Shown one piece after another: positions 28,992-38,750 of a stretch of 40,454 nucleotides of DNA. Under the pieces are notes generated by a model. It saw nothing but the letters and a program-made list of their open reading frames with translations. It was not told the origin of the DNA and did no database searches. The stretch spans positions 1 to 40,454 of the IMG/VR virus record IMGVR_UViG_3300037189_012271. One strand, given 5' to 3'. Numbering within the stretch: the stretch's first letter is position 1; the number at the start of each line of letters is the position of its first letter. A program made the position numbers and the translations under genes. The DNA comes from a virus.

Positions 28992-29499
28992 TTATGAAGA
29001 AAACAAAGATAAGTTTTGGGAAGTAAATCCAGAGTTTAAATTTGTAGAACCTTATGCTAGTTTTTATAAATCAATTAAAGATAAAAAACTTACATCTAAA
29101 TATATGTGGGCTATTTTTTTATTGTGTGATATTAATAGTCCTAAGTTAAGATTAAGAGATGATGAAAGAAGAGAAGAAATTAAAGTTTATTTTATTAAAG
29201 AAGATGACTTTGATTTTTCAAGATTAGATGAATTAATATCAGCTTATTCTAAAACTGCTATGACAAAGATACAAAGAGAATTAAAGTCTTGGCAAGATAA
29301 GATTGAGGAAAGAAATAAATTTATTGAAAGCCAAAAGTATAATGAAAGAACCTTTGAAATGTTAGATAAAATGATGAAGGAGTCTAAACCTATCTGGGAA
29401 GCTTTTGGTAAAATATATAAAGAGTATCAAGCAGAGAATATAGAGACAAGAGCTAGAGGTGGTAGACAAGAATCTTTTGCAGAAAAATTATTAAATTAA
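28963..29499 (+). CDS. Conserved coiled-coil protein of the packaging region (178 aa)
   Basis: Starts at MDYCLIQNTNYEENKDKFWE; a longer frame from 28900 overlaps the SET-like gene too far. Contains YMWAIFLLCDINSPKLRLRD followed by DERREEI, then long charged helices (AMTKIQRELKSWQDKIEERN) suggesting a coiled coil. The K-Y/W-M-W-A-I-F-L-x-x-D-x-x-S-P pattern recalls a conserved Crassvirales gene upstream of the terminase, function unknown; a terminase small subunit or packaging accessory is a reasonable guess from place and helical build. Confidence 0.6.
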   Translation: MDYCLIQNTNYEENKDKFWEVNPEFKFVEPYASFYKSIKDKKLTSKYMWAIFLLCDINSPKLRLRDDERREEIKVYFIKEDDFDFSRLDELISAYSKTAMTKIQRELKSWQDKIEERNKFIESQKYNERTFEMLDKMMKESKPIWEAFGKIYKEYQAENIETRARGGRQESFAEKLLN

Positions 29500-29522
29500 A
29501 CTTACACACAAAATAATAAATT

Positions 29523-29732
29523 ATGTATCCAGTAAATAAACCTAACAAATATAATACACCAAAACAAAGAGAAAGATTTGCACTAAAAGAAGGACAATAC
29601 TTTTGGCTGTCTAGTGTAATGAAAACTTATAATAAAGAACAACAAGAAACTTATCAAAGAAACTTAGAGGAACAACAATTAAAAGAAACTCCTCAATTAC
29701 TTGCAGAACAAACCAATGATAATACTAATTGA
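29523..29732 (+). CDS. Unrecognised 69-aa protein
   Basis: Hydrophilic, Gln-rich peptide (MYPVNKPNKYNTPKQRERFA ... QQETYQRNLEEQQLKETPQL). Gln/Glu-rich helix at the end. No function. Ends inside the start of the following gene (17-nt overlap). Confidence 0.6.
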   Translation: MYPVNKPNKYNTPKQRERFALKEGQYFWLSSVMKTYNKEQQETYQRNLEEQQLKETPQLLAEQTNDNTN

Positions 29733-29934
29733 TACAGAAGATAAAATAATTGAAGTAGATCATACCTCAGAAAAAGTATTAACATTTAATACACTTGCAG
29801 AAGTATTAATGGTTTTTAATTCATATAAACATATTTCTTTAAAAGATTATAAGAAGAATGTTGCTAAAGAAATTAGTAACTTAAAATATGATTTACATGA
29901 TGTTAAACCTAAAGAACCTAATATGAAAAAATAA
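29716..29934 (+). CDS. Unrecognised 72-aa protein upstream of terminase
   Basis: Begins MIILIDTEDKIIEVDHTSEK, strands followed by a basic helix (YKKNVAKEISNLKYDLHDVK). The chosen ATG at 29716 leaves a 17-nt overlap with the gene before it; an upstream ATG at 29701 is the alternative. The stop overlaps the terminase ATG (TAATG), so it is translated directly before it. It could be a terminase partner. No family recognised. Confidence 0.6.
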   Translation: MIILIDTEDKIIEVDHTSEKVLTFNTLAEVLMVFNSYKHISLKDYKKNVAKEISNLKYDLHDVKPKEPNMKK

Positions 29935-32240
29935 TGCAAATAAATACAGATTTATTATTTCCTGTAATAGAAGATAATTCAGATTTTATTAAAGTACATC
30001 CAACACTACACCCAAGTAGTACAGCTTATGAATTATACTGGAAAGAAGAATTAAATAGATTAGTTTATGGCTATTGGGGTACAGAAAATACTAGTCAAGG
30101 AATAAGATATAGATATATTCCTCCACAACTTTATTACTTTATTAACTATCATACTATGATGGTTACAGTAAAAAAACAAAGGATTAAGAGTAGACCTTAT
30201 TTATGGGATATAAATTATACCATTATGAACCTTTGGTTTATTGCTAGAGGTTTTAGTGGTTTTAAAGATGATGATAATTATACTTGTAATTATACTGTAT
30301 ATTTAAAAGAACAAAGATTAAAGTATCCTAACAATCCAGATATACCTTTACATTTATTAGAAACACTAACTGATAATTGTTACAAAGAAGATGGTACATT
30401 AAAAGAATATATTGATCCATTAGAATACTTAAACTCTACACATAAAGAAAAATTAGGTATTCCTCTGTATGATAATTATTCTTATAACCTATTTTTATTT
30501 GGTTCAAGAGGGGGTGGTAAGTCTTTTATGGCATCAGCTATACTAGAGCATGAGTATTTAACTGATGGTGCTAAAACTTTAGAAGACTTTTTAGGTAAGA
30601 AAAATAAAGTAGAAATATTTTGTGGAGCACCTATTGCATCTAAATCTTCTGACTTACTAAATAAATTAAAAGACTCTTTTGATAATTTACCTGGAGAATA
30701 TTCAGATGGTAGAGAGATGTTTCCTCCTCCATTCTCAAGACAAAGTTCTGGTACATTAAAAGTTGGTAACTCAAAAAATCCATATAGATTTCATTATGAA
30801 AAAAAGATTGGTAATACTGTTAAGCTAGTAGGTACTGGTACTTTATTAAAACATGAAACCTTTAAAGATAATAAACAAGCTGCAGTTGGAGGAAGGTATA
30901 CTGTTATAGTAATAGAAGAGGTTGGTTTGGAAGAAAGCTTATTAACTATTCATGGAGCCAATAGATCTACACAAGACTTGGGTACAGGTAAATTCGGATC
31001 TTCATTATACATTGGTACATCAGGAGATGTAGACAAAGTTATTGAAACAGAGATTATATTTAGAGATCCTGAAGCTTATGACTTTTTAAGTTTTAATGAT
31101 ATTTATGAAGGTAGAAATAGGATAGGATTTTTTCTTCCAGCTTATTATACTAATGAAATGTTTAAAGATAAGAATGGTAATACAGATGTAGCCAAGTCTT
31201 TAGAGTATGAAATGTATGAAAGAGAGAAAGCTAAGAAGGCAAATAATACAGTAGCTTATGATGAGTTAATAATGTCTAGACCTATTAAACCATCTGAAAT
31301 GTTTTTATCCAGAACAGGAAATAAATTCCCTATTGCTATGCTTAGAGAAGTACAAGCAGATAATGATAGATTTCAATATAAAAAACATTTAAGAACTATT
31401 GGTAATTTAATTCCAGATAAAGATTTAATTTATGGAGTTAGGTTTAAAGCTAATACAGATTTAAGACCAATAGATAGATTTCCTCATGATCAAAAAGGAG
31501 ATTTAAAAGGTGCTTGGGAATTTTATGAACATCCACCTGCAGGTATTATACCATCTAATCTTTATAGAATAGTATATGACCCTATTAAAGATGAAGGTGG
31601 TGGTACATCATTAGCAGCTATTTATGTATATAAATCTAATAATACTGTTGATGCTAATGGTAATGAAATAATAGCTTGGTGGGTAGGTAGATATGATATG
31701 CCAGATGAAATACATTTTCAATGTGTATTAGCTGCTAAATATTTTAATGCTCAAGTAATGTTTGAGAATAACATTATTGACTTTAAAAACTATTGTATGC
31801 GTACTGGTAACTATCATATATTAGCACCAACTCCAAAACAAATTATAGAAAAAGCTATTAAAGATCCTACATTAAAATATGATGTTGGAGTACCTATGAC
31901 AGCTCCTCTTAAAGATTATTCATTGAGATTGGCTCAACAATGGTTATTAGAAGATAAGAAAAAATATACAGAAGAATTAATTGATGGTACTAAGAGAGAA
32001 GTTATTATTAGAAACTTAAATACTGTTAAAGATGATCTTCTTTTAGAGGAGTTAATACAATATAATAATAAAGGTAACTTTGACCGTGTGTCTGCATTTT
32101 TATTATTAATGCTTTGGATTGAGCAAGATAAAGAATTAGTAGTTATAGAGTCTGAAGAAATTGTTAAGAAAACAAGTACAGACTTTTATAAAGAATTGCA
32201 TAATAATAGGTTAAAAAATAAAGTTTTAATAAATTATTAA
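29934..32240 (+). CDS. terL: Terminase large subunit (packaging ATPase/nuclease)
   Basis: DNA-packaging motor of a crAss-like phage. Walker A is FGSRGGGKSFMAS (about 189-201) and Walker B VIVIEEVGLEE (about 324-334). The nuclease domain has YDPIKDEGGGTSLA (about 546-559, first Asp), MFENNII (about 605-611, Glu), and a final Asp in NFDRVSAF (about 716-723), the RNase H-like triad. The 768-aa length and sequence style (FYELYWKEEL region, large C-terminal tail) are those of Crassvirales TerL. It sits 35 nt before the portal gene in the standard head cassette. Confidence 0.95.
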   Translation: MQINTDLLFPVIEDNSDFIKVHPTLHPSSTAYELYWKEELNRLVYGYWGTENTSQGIRYRYIPPQLYYFINYHTMMVTVKKQRIKSRPYLWDINYTIMNLWFIARGFSGFKDDDNYTCNYTVYLKEQRLKYPNNPDIPLHLLETLTDNCYKEDGTLKEYIDPLEYLNSTHKEKLGIPLYDNYSYNLFLFGSRGGGKSFMASAILEHEYLTDGAKTLEDFLGKKNKVEIFCGAPIASKSSDLLNKLKDSFDNLPGEYSDGREMFPPPFSRQSSGTLKVGNSKNPYRFHYEKKIGNTVKLVGTGTLLKHETFKDNKQAAVGGRYTVIVIEEVGLEESLLTIHGANRSTQDLGTGKFGSSLYIGTSGDVDKVIETEIIFRDPEAYDFLSFNDIYEGRNRIGFFLPAYYTNEMFKDKNGNTDVAKSLEYEMYEREKAKKANNTVAYDELIMSRPIKPSEMFLSRTGNKFPIAMLREVQADNDRFQYKKHLRTIGNLIPDKDLIYGVRFKANTDLRPIDRFPHDQKGDLKGAWEFYEHPPAGIIPSNLYRIVYDPIKDEGGGTSLAAIYVYKSNNTVDANGNEIIAWWVGRYDMPDEIHFQCVLAAKYFNAQVMFENNIIDFKNYCMRTGNYHILAPTPKQIIEKAIKDPTLKYDVGVPMTAPLKDYSLRLAQQWLLEDKKKYTEELIDGTKREVIIRNLNTVKDDLLLEELIQYNNKGNFDRVSAFLLLMLWIEQDKELVVIESEEIVKKTSTDFYKELHNNRLKNKVLINY

Positions 32241-32248
32241 TTTTTTTT

Positions 32249-32256
32249 TATATTTG
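32249..32256 (+). promoter_or_regulatory. -7 element upstream of the portal gene
   Basis: TATATTTG followed by CAATT in the 35-nt gap, 20 nt before the portal ATG. The -33 site is weak (GTTTTAAT at about the right distance, lacking G). A head-gene promoter would raise portal and capsid output above terminase. Confidence 0.45.
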
Positions 32257-32275
32257 CAATTTAAATTCATTTTGA

Positions 32276-34768
32276 ATGGTAGTAAGTGAAAATATAATTA
32301 GTAGTGTACTGTTGTCTCAACAAGGTACAGACAGGTATTCTTATAAGAAAAAGATAGAAGATAACTATGCTTGGGCTAGAGCCAAGATGGATTATTTTGC
32401 TAATCAATACAACTATTATAATGAAAGAAAAGAAAAGTTTAAAATAAATTATGAATTGTTTAATGGTAGAATGGACTTTGACAGTTACTTAGATACTGGT
32501 AAAGTTATATCTACTGAATTAGGAATTGATATTCCTGAAATGGAATTTAATAAGAGTGATTATATTCACTTCCCTATATTACAAACAGTACTACAAGATT
32601 TAGAAGGAGAAGAAATTAAAAGACCTTTTAACTTAAGAGTAGTAACAACTAGTTCTAATAGTGAATCTGTTAGACAAAAAACCAGAAGAGATTTATTAGT
32701 TGAAAATACTGTTAAGATAGTTAGAGAAAAACTACTTAAAAAAATTCAACAAGAGAATGATAAAAAGTTAGAGGAAGCCAAAGCTAATATGGACCCTAAC
32801 ACAACTCCAGACTATGTTCAAAAGTTAGAAGAAATTCAACAAAGTTTAAATGATCAGATTGAGGAAACAATGCATAGAATGACTCCTCCTGAAGTAGAAA
32901 CTTATATGGCAACTAACTTTAGACTTCCAGAAGAAAAGTTAACAGATGAAATCTTACAGTATCATATAAGAACTGATAGATTAAAGTTTGTATTTGATAA
33001 AGGTTGGAAAGATGTTATTATTACTGGTGAAGAAGTTTATTGGACTGGTGAATGGAATGGTAAACCTATTATTAAAGTATGTAATCCTTTATACTTTAAT
33101 TATTCTAAATCAAAAGATTTAGATTACTTAGATGAATCAGATTGGTGTACTTATGATGAGTATCTTTCTATATATGAAATATACCAACACTTTGGTAACT
33201 TAATTACAGAAGAAGAAAGAGAAGTGTTAGATAAATATGAATCTACATTAAACTCTCCAGGTGATTCTAAAGTATGGGAAGTTATTCCTAATGCTATTAT
33301 GAATCCTACCAATGTAGAAACTACACCATCTTGGTTAGATCCTTGGCAAGATGATTACAATGATAATTACAAAACAAGAAGAATAAGAGTAACTCACGTT
33401 GTTTGGAAAACTCTTAAGAAGATTAAATATATTTATAGATTAAATGAGAATGGTACTTTAGAAAAAAATATAGTTGATGAAACTTATGTTTTTGACAAAT
33501 CTAAAGATATTAAACAAGAAACTCTTTGGATACCAGAATACTGGCAAGGATATAAAATATTTACACATCCAAAGATTTATTTAAAGATAGAACCTATTCC
33601 TAATCAATATAGAGATATTGATAATCCTTTTCAAATTAGAGGACCATATACAGGAACTGTTTACTCTGCTAGAAACTCTGCACCTATTTCAATAACAGAC
33701 TTGGGAAAACCATGGCAATTTTTATATAATGTAATTGTCAACCAGATTATTGAAATTATGAAAACTGATATAGGTAATATCTTATTAGGATTACAAGAAC
33801 AAATTCCTAAGGATTTAACACCTACTCAATGGATGACTTATATTAAGAAATTTAAAGTAGCTTTGATTAGTGCTTCAAGAGATGGAGACTTAAGAAGTAT
33901 GGGTATAGATCCACAATATTGGAAAACTATTAATCTATCTCATACACAAGATATTGCACAAAAATTAAACCTATTAGATTATATTGAAAGAAAAATGACT
34001 CAATCAATGAGTTATAACCCTGCTAGATTAGGTATGCAATCTCCTTATGAAAGTGTGGGTAACAATCAACAAAATTTAATACAGTCTTCTAATCAAACAG
34101 AAAAGTGGTTTTATATGCACAATTATGTAAAAGAAAGAACTACTGAAAACTTTATTGAAATATGTAAAGTTATTTATAAAGAAAATCCTTTAAGAGCTTC
34201 TTATATACTTTCAGATCTTAGTGTAGCCACATTAAATACAGATCTTGCAAACTTTGCTAACTATAATTACAAAGTATATATTACCAATACATTAAAAGAT
34301 ACAGAAGTTATTTCTCAATTAAAGAGTTTAATACAACCTATTATTCAAAATAGTGGAGGTGATTTAAGAGTAGTTAGTGAAATTTTAACTTCTGAGAATG
34401 CTACAGAGATTAAAAATATTATTAACAAGATACAAGAAGAAAAAGAATTGAAGCAAGATCAAATGCAAAAAGAACAACAGCAACAACAAATGCAAATGCA
34501 ACAAATGCAAATACAAATGCAACAACAAAAGATGGCATTTGAAAAACAAATTGCTGATGATAAAAATGCAACTACTTTAAAGGCTGCTGATATAAGTGCA
34601 TCTAGATTTGCTGCTATGAATGATGTTAATCAAAACAAAGAAAATGATTTGATTGAGTTAGAAAAATTAAAGGAAGAGAATAGTTTAAAAAACAATATAG
34701 AAGCTGAGAAATTAAAACAAATTGAGTTACAAAATAAAAAATTAGAAAAAGAAATAAAAGTTATTTAA
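32276..34768 (+). CDS. Portal protein (crAss-like)
   Basis: Dodecameric connector at the head vertex through which DNA enters and leaves. The order after TerL and before scaffold and capsid, and the 830-aa length, match the Crassvirales portal. Visible features: helical N-terminus with ARAKMDYFANQYNYYNERKE, KSDYIHFPILQTVLQDLEGE (a conserved region of this portal type), a central clip/wing region rich in aromatic residues (RIRVTHVVWKTLKKIKYIYR), the AMTQSMSYNPARLGMQSPYES segment near residues 577-597, and a long C-terminal coiled coil with a Gln/Met/Lys tract (QQQQQMQMQQMQIQMQQQKM type) from residue 720. Start at ATG 32276 follows a -7 element. Confidence 0.9.
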   Translation: MVVSENIISSVLLSQQGTDRYSYKKKIEDNYAWARAKMDYFANQYNYYNERKEKFKINYELFNGRMDFDSYLDTGKVISTELGIDIPEMEFNKSDYIHFPILQTVLQDLEGEEIKRPFNLRVVTTSSNSESVRQKTRRDLLVENTVKIVREKLLKKIQQENDKKLEEAKANMDPNTTPDYVQKLEEIQQSLNDQIEETMHRMTPPEVETYMATNFRLPEEKLTDEILQYHIRTDRLKFVFDKGWKDVIITGEEVYWTGEWNGKPIIKVCNPLYFNYSKSKDLDYLDESDWCTYDEYLSIYEIYQHFGNLITEEEREVLDKYESTLNSPGDSKVWEVIPNAIMNPTNVETTPSWLDPWQDDYNDNYKTRRIRVTHVVWKTLKKIKYIYRLNENGTLEKNIVDETYVFDKSKDIKQETLWIPEYWQGYKIFTHPKIYLKIEPIPNQYRDIDNPFQIRGPYTGTVYSARNSAPISITDLGKPWQFLYNVIVNQIIEIMKTDIGNILLGLQEQIPKDLTPTQWMTYIKKFKVALISASRDGDLRSMGIDPQYWKTINLSHTQDIAQKLNLLDYIERKMTQSMSYNPARLGMQSPYESVGNNQQNLIQSSNQTEKWFYMHNYVKERTTENFIEICKVIYKENPLRASYILSDLSVATLNTDLANFANYNYKVYITNTLKDTEVISQLKSLIQPIIQNSGGDLRVVSEILTSENATEIKNIINKIQEEKELKQDQMQKEQQQQQMQMQQMQIQMQQQKMAFEKQIADDKNATTLKAADISASRFAAMNDVNQNKENDLIELEKLKEENSLKNNIEAEKLKQIELQNKKLEKEIKVI

Positions 34769-34926
34769 TTCTAAAATATAATTTTTTAAATTTGTAAAGC
34801 CTTATAAACAAAGAGTTTATTTTAAAATTTTTAATTTATTAAAAAAATAAATTAAAAAATAAAATAATTTTTTTTGAATTTTGCAGTACAAAACAATTAA
34901 TTTTTACCCACATAAAACAATATAAT

Positions 34927-36051
34927 ATGCAAGAAAACAGTTTGGATTTTGAGATCCTAGAATTTAATGATAATATTATCAATGATGATAATCTTACAGA
35001 CAAAATAGATTCAATTAATGAGTTTGAATCAGACTCTGAAGAAGAAGAAACTGAAAATGATTTAATTAATCCTGAGTTAGTTGATGAAGAAAATTTAGAT
35101 GAGTTAGATCTTTCAGATGAAGAAAAGTCTACCATTCTAAATAAAAAGAATAAAGATAAAAAAATAGAAGAAGAATTTAATTCTGATTCTGATGATGAAG
35201 ATGATGAAGAAGTAAATCCTTTAAAAGTATTTGCTTCAGAGCTAGCAGAAAAAAGACTATTAAATTTACCAGAGGATTGGGATGGTGATGAAGATGCTTT
35301 GTTTGAGGCTTATGAAAATACAGTTGAAGACAGAGCTTTACAAATGGTGAAACAAGCTTACAAAGTTGATGATCCAAAAGTAGATGGCGTTCTTAAATTT
35401 TTAAAAAATGGTGGAGATATAAATGAATATATTTCTACTTACGAACAAACAAACTGGGTTGATGTAAACATTGAAGATGAAGATAATGCAACTGCATTAG
35501 TAAAAAATTATCTTTTAAATGTAAAAGGTTTGGATGAAGAGGAGTCTGAAGAATTGGTAGAAGGTTATAAAGAAAAAGGAAAACTATTTAACCAAGCTAG
35601 TAAAATTCAATCAGAACTACAAAGCTTTAGAGAAACACAACAACAAAAGTTAATTGAATCTCAAGAAGAATATATGAAACTTCAAAGAGAACAATATGTA
35701 AAAACAGTTTCTAAGATTAGAGAAGTTATTAAATCTGGAAAAAGTAATAATGTAGTTATTGCTAAAAATGAAAAAAGTAACTTTGAAGATTTTATCTTTT
35801 CTCCATTAGATATTAAAAATGATAAAGGAGATGTTGTAGGAAACTCAACAGGATTTAAAAAAGTATTAAATGAATATTTATCAGATCCTGAAAAGATGGT
35901 AGCATTAGCTTATAAACTATATGAAGGACTATCTGATAAATCTGATAAAATAGAAGTTGAAAGTAGGGTTAAAAGTAGACTAGCTGAAACTTTAAAAAAG
36001 AAGTCTGGTAAACAAAAACCTGAGACAATTAAATTAGAATTCATAAATTAA
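34927..36051 (+). CDS. Acidic scaffold-like protein between portal and capsid genes
   Basis: The first 100 residues are extremely acidic (LIDEENLDELDLSDEE, SDSDDEDDEEVN), the middle is folded (DWDGDEDALFEAYENTVEDR), and residues 215-270 form a charged coiled coil (QSELQSFRETQQQKLIESQE). Such acidic, helical proteins encoded just before the major capsid protein serve as capsid-assembly scaffolds, and the ClpP-like protease upstream could remove it. Length 374 aa. No catalytic motif. It is the conserved Crassvirales gene in this slot, by position. The gap upstream (158 nt) is very AT-rich and holds a GAATTTTG near-match to a -7 element. Confidence 0.65.
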   Translation: MQENSLDFEILEFNDNIINDDNLTDKIDSINEFESDSEEEETENDLINPELVDEENLDELDLSDEEKSTILNKKNKDKKIEEEFNSDSDDEDDEEVNPLKVFASELAEKRLLNLPEDWDGDEDALFEAYENTVEDRALQMVKQAYKVDDPKVDGVLKFLKNGGDINEYISTYEQTNWVDVNIEDEDNATALVKNYLLNVKGLDEEESEELVEGYKEKGKLFNQASKIQSELQSFRETQQQKLIESQEEYMKLQREQYVKTVSKIREVIKSGKSNNVVIAKNEKSNFEDFIFSPLDIKNDKGDVVGNSTGFKKVLNEYLSDPEKMVALAYKLYEGLSDKSDKIEVESRVKSRLAETLKKKSGKQKPETIKLEFIN

Positions 36052-36082
36052 AATATTCAAAAAAAAATAAAATTAAACTAAC

Positions 36083-37660
36083 ATGAAATTATCACAAAGT
36101 AAATTCGGTATTATAAAAGCACCTATGCTTACGGGAGATCGTAACTGGGGTATGAATTATACCAATCTAAATAACCTTTACCAAGCAGGTCTTATTAAGA
36201 CTGATGTAGAGGCTTTGGGTGGTATGGGTCAATTGGCTTCTATGAAAACATTGTTTGATGGAACATCTCCATTATTGGAACTTGCACAAGGTGCTGATGT
36301 TATCACTGTAGAGGGTAACAAAGTAGAGTGGGAGTTCATGGTATCTGGTTACAGACCAGCTCTATTGATTGAAGACGTTGAGCCTTCTAACACTACAAAA
36401 GGTATTGCTCAAAGACCTTTTAAAATTAAAATTGATTTGGGTACTTATGTTGAAGGAGATACTTTGGTATTTACAGATAGTAAAAAATTCAACATGCGTG
36501 TAATGTCTGCAGGTCAAAAAGATGGATCAGCTACAGTTTATACTGTTAAGTTGATGACTGATGATCCGACATTATTTGTACCAACTGATCTATTTGTTAT
36601 TGGATCAAGAATTATGAAAATGGCTTCTACTTATTCTGAGGCATCTGTTAAAGGTGGTTCAATGAGTGTTGATTCAATCGGAAAAATTAAATTCCGTTCT
36701 GGTCTTTCTAGATTTAGAAAACAATATCAAATGACAGGAGATGCTGCTCAAAGAAAATTGAATGGTAATTTGACTGAGGCTGACTTGTTGATCCTTGCAG
36801 GAAGAAAACAAGGTGAGTCTGTTGATTCATTCCAAAAAAGAATTGTTGCTGCTATGAATACTAAAAACAAAGGTAATATGTATATTACTTCAGTAGCAGA
36901 GGTTAAATTCAACAAAGAGTTTGAAATGGAAAAAGAACTTCACTTGATGTATCAAAGAAGTACTTCTACAGTTGTTGATGATTCTACAGGATACTATGTA
37001 AACCAAGGACCAGGTCTTCAAGAAATTCTAGAAGATGGATACAGAGAATACTATAACACTTTCTCTATTGGTTTGATCAAAGATTTCTTGACAGATATTT
37101 TCTTTGGTAGAGTTGCTTATGACCAACGTAATGTTGTAATGTGGACTGGTGAGATTGGATTGAGAAAATTTGACGAAGCTATCAACCAAATTACACAAGG
37201 ATACTTCAAAGATATGAAAGACTATTTCATCAAAACTGATGGAACTTCATTGGTACCAGGTGGACCAAAAGGATTGTCTTACACTGAAACTCCTTGGACA
37301 CAATATACATTGAAATTTGGAGGTTCATTGACAGTTATGCACATGAAAGCTTATGATGACGTTACATTTAACACTATACTTGATGAAAATGGTTACCCAG
37401 CTGAATCTTCAAGATTTACATTTGTAAACTATGGTTTGGGAGATGGTTTTGGTAAAAACATTTCTTACTTGAAATCTACAAGAAATGCAGCTTATGGTTA
37501 CACAGGTGGTTTGTCAAACCCTTATGGAAATAACCAAGGTGCAATGATGTCTCACGCAGGTGACTTCTGGACAGTTCATAGAATGGAAGATGCAGGTATC
37601 ATGGTTAAAGATGTTACTAAATGTGGTGAGCTTATTCCAGCTGTATTGAGAGGAAAATAA
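36083..37660 (+). CDS. Major capsid protein (crAss-like, HK97 fold)
   Basis: Shell protein of the head. The N-terminus MKLSQSKFGIIKAPMLTGDR NWGMNYTNLNNLYQAG, the stretch LFDGTSPLLELAQGADVITV and the glycine/aromatic-rich later part (GLSNPYGNNQGAMMSHAGDF) match the conserved crAss-like capsid protein (gp32 of phiCrAss001 by recollection). Length 525 aa is typical. Codons are clearly richer in C and G (TTG for Leu, AAC, TTC) than in the replication genes, as expected for the most abundant virion protein. A strong terminator follows 15 nt after the stop. Confidence 0.92.
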   Translation: MKLSQSKFGIIKAPMLTGDRNWGMNYTNLNNLYQAGLIKTDVEALGGMGQLASMKTLFDGTSPLLELAQGADVITVEGNKVEWEFMVSGYRPALLIEDVEPSNTTKGIAQRPFKIKIDLGTYVEGDTLVFTDSKKFNMRVMSAGQKDGSATVYTVKLMTDDPTLFVPTDLFVIGSRIMKMASTYSEASVKGGSMSVDSIGKIKFRSGLSRFRKQYQMTGDAAQRKLNGNLTEADLLILAGRKQGESVDSFQKRIVAAMNTKNKGNMYITSVAEVKFNKEFEMEKELHLMYQRSTSTVVDDSTGYYVNQGPGLQEILEDGYREYYNTFSIGLIKDFLTDIFFGRVAYDQRNVVMWTGEIGLRKFDEAINQITQGYFKDMKDYFIKTDGTSLVPGGPKGLSYTETPWTQYTLKFGGSLTVMHMKAYDDVTFNTILDENGYPAESSRFTFVNYGLGDGFGKNISYLKSTRNAAYGYTGGLSNPYGNNQGAMMSHAGDFWTVHRMEDAGIMVKDVTKCGELIPAVLRGK

Positions 37661-37674
37661 TTAACTTAGGCTTT

Positions 37675-37708
37675 AGGGTATGAGCCACCTAATCATACCC
37701 TTTTTTTT
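37675..37708 (+). terminator. Rho-independent terminator after the capsid gene
   Basis: AGGGTATGA (37675-37683) pairs with TCATACCCT (37693-37701) in a perfect 9-bp stem with a 9-nt loop, followed by eight T residues. It ends the portal-scaffold-capsid transcript, or lowers readthrough to the next genes so that capsid is made in excess. Confidence 0.88.
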
Positions 37709-37832
37709 CTACAACAAGTAGAAGGATAGCAGGAGGGAGGTAAGGATCTCTAGGTACAAAAAAACCAAATTAACCAGTTCGAGTCTGAGTCATTGCTACT
37801 ATTTTTAAACACACAAACAAAAATAATACAAT

Positions 37833-38750
37833 ATGTCAAACACACAAACAAGACCACAAAAAGTAAAAATTTACCCCAATATTTTAAAGAATAAACATTG
37901 GCAAGTAAATATAGATCCATCTTATAGACAAATAGGTGAGACTTACGCATTCTTAGCTAATAGTAATACTATAAGACCTAATTTTGATAAAGTTACTTAT
38001 CAATATGTATTAGGACCAATTAATGCAAGATATACTCCAGAAGAGATAAATACATTGGTTAAAAAACTTGGATTTAATGATGAAGTTACAGGTGCAAAAA
38101 TCCAAAGTTCAGATCCAACAAATAGATTGGATCCCTTCTTTACAAATAGAAGTTGTAAAGCTAAATTAGGTAGAGATGTTGCATTGCTAGATTTAAGAAA
38201 TCCTTTGGATGAACTTACCTATGCAATAATGAGTGCAGATCCTATGACAATTATTGGAGAAAATAATTTGTCTAAACATCCAACAGCAGAGTGGATTATT
38301 GCAGATGAAGAAGCAGATGCAGTAATAAGAGAAAGTAAAAGAGAAAGAAGTAGTAAACTTCACACTAGATTTGAAGCTCTTACTAAATCTCAAAAAAGAA
38401 ACATGGCTACTGCCCTTGGAATTAAATTAACAGGAGAAGAAAAAGATGTTATTGTAGAAGATTTATTATATTCTAAAATTACAGAAAATAGTTCTAAAGA
38501 TACATTATCATCAATACAAGATTTATTCTTAGAGCTTTCTGATCCTAAAAATAAAGCAAAACTTGAATTAACTGTTATAGTAGAAAAGTTATTTCAATAT
38601 GCTGTATTAAGAAAAGAAAACACAAAAGTATTATTTAATGGAGAGCAACTTTCAACAGATACAATAAATATTGTAGACTTTTTATCAAAGCCTGAAAACT
38701 CTGCATTATTATTAACTTTGGAAGAAGCTTTAAAAGCTAAGATGAAATAA
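37833..38750 (+). CDS. Conserved head-region structural protein (305 aa)
   Basis: Follows the capsid gene after the terminator in the place of a conserved Crassvirales virion gene. Visible: basic N-terminus (TRPQKVKIYPNILKNKHWQV), FDKVTYQYVLGPINARYTPE, LDLRNPLDELTYAIMSAD, and a helical C-terminal half with SAP-like spacing (LTKSQKRNMATALGIKL). No enzyme motif. Role in head maturation or as a minor capsid/neck protein is inferred from position. Its stop overlaps the next ATG by one base (TAATG). Confidence 0.7.
   Translation: MSNTQTRPQKVKIYPNILKNKHWQVNIDPSYRQIGETYAFLANSNTIRPNFDKVTYQYVLGPINARYTPEEINTLVKKLGFNDEVTGAKIQSSDPTNRLDPFFTNRSCKAKLGRDVALLDLRNPLDELTYAIMSADPMTIIGENNLSKHPTAEWIIADEEADAVIRESKRERSSKLHTRFEALTKSQKRNMATALGIKLTGEEKDVIVEDLLYSKITENSSKDTLSSIQDLFLELSDPKNKAKLELTVIVEKLFQYAVLRKENTKVLFNGEQLSTDTINIVDFLSKPENSALLLTLEEALKAKMK

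Noticed and set aside
34839-35135. Minus-strand frame of 98 codons, Ser-rich.
   Set aside because: Antisense to the acidic scaffold-like gene; serine richness is the mirror of GAA/GAT codons.
37709-37832. A T-arm-like string CCAGTTCGAGTCTG between the capsid gene and the next gene, with AGTAG/CTACT at a distance that could be an acceptor stem.
   Set aside because: T stem has only three pairs, the acceptor has a mismatch, and no D arm or anticodon loop can be formed. It may be chance or tRNA decay.
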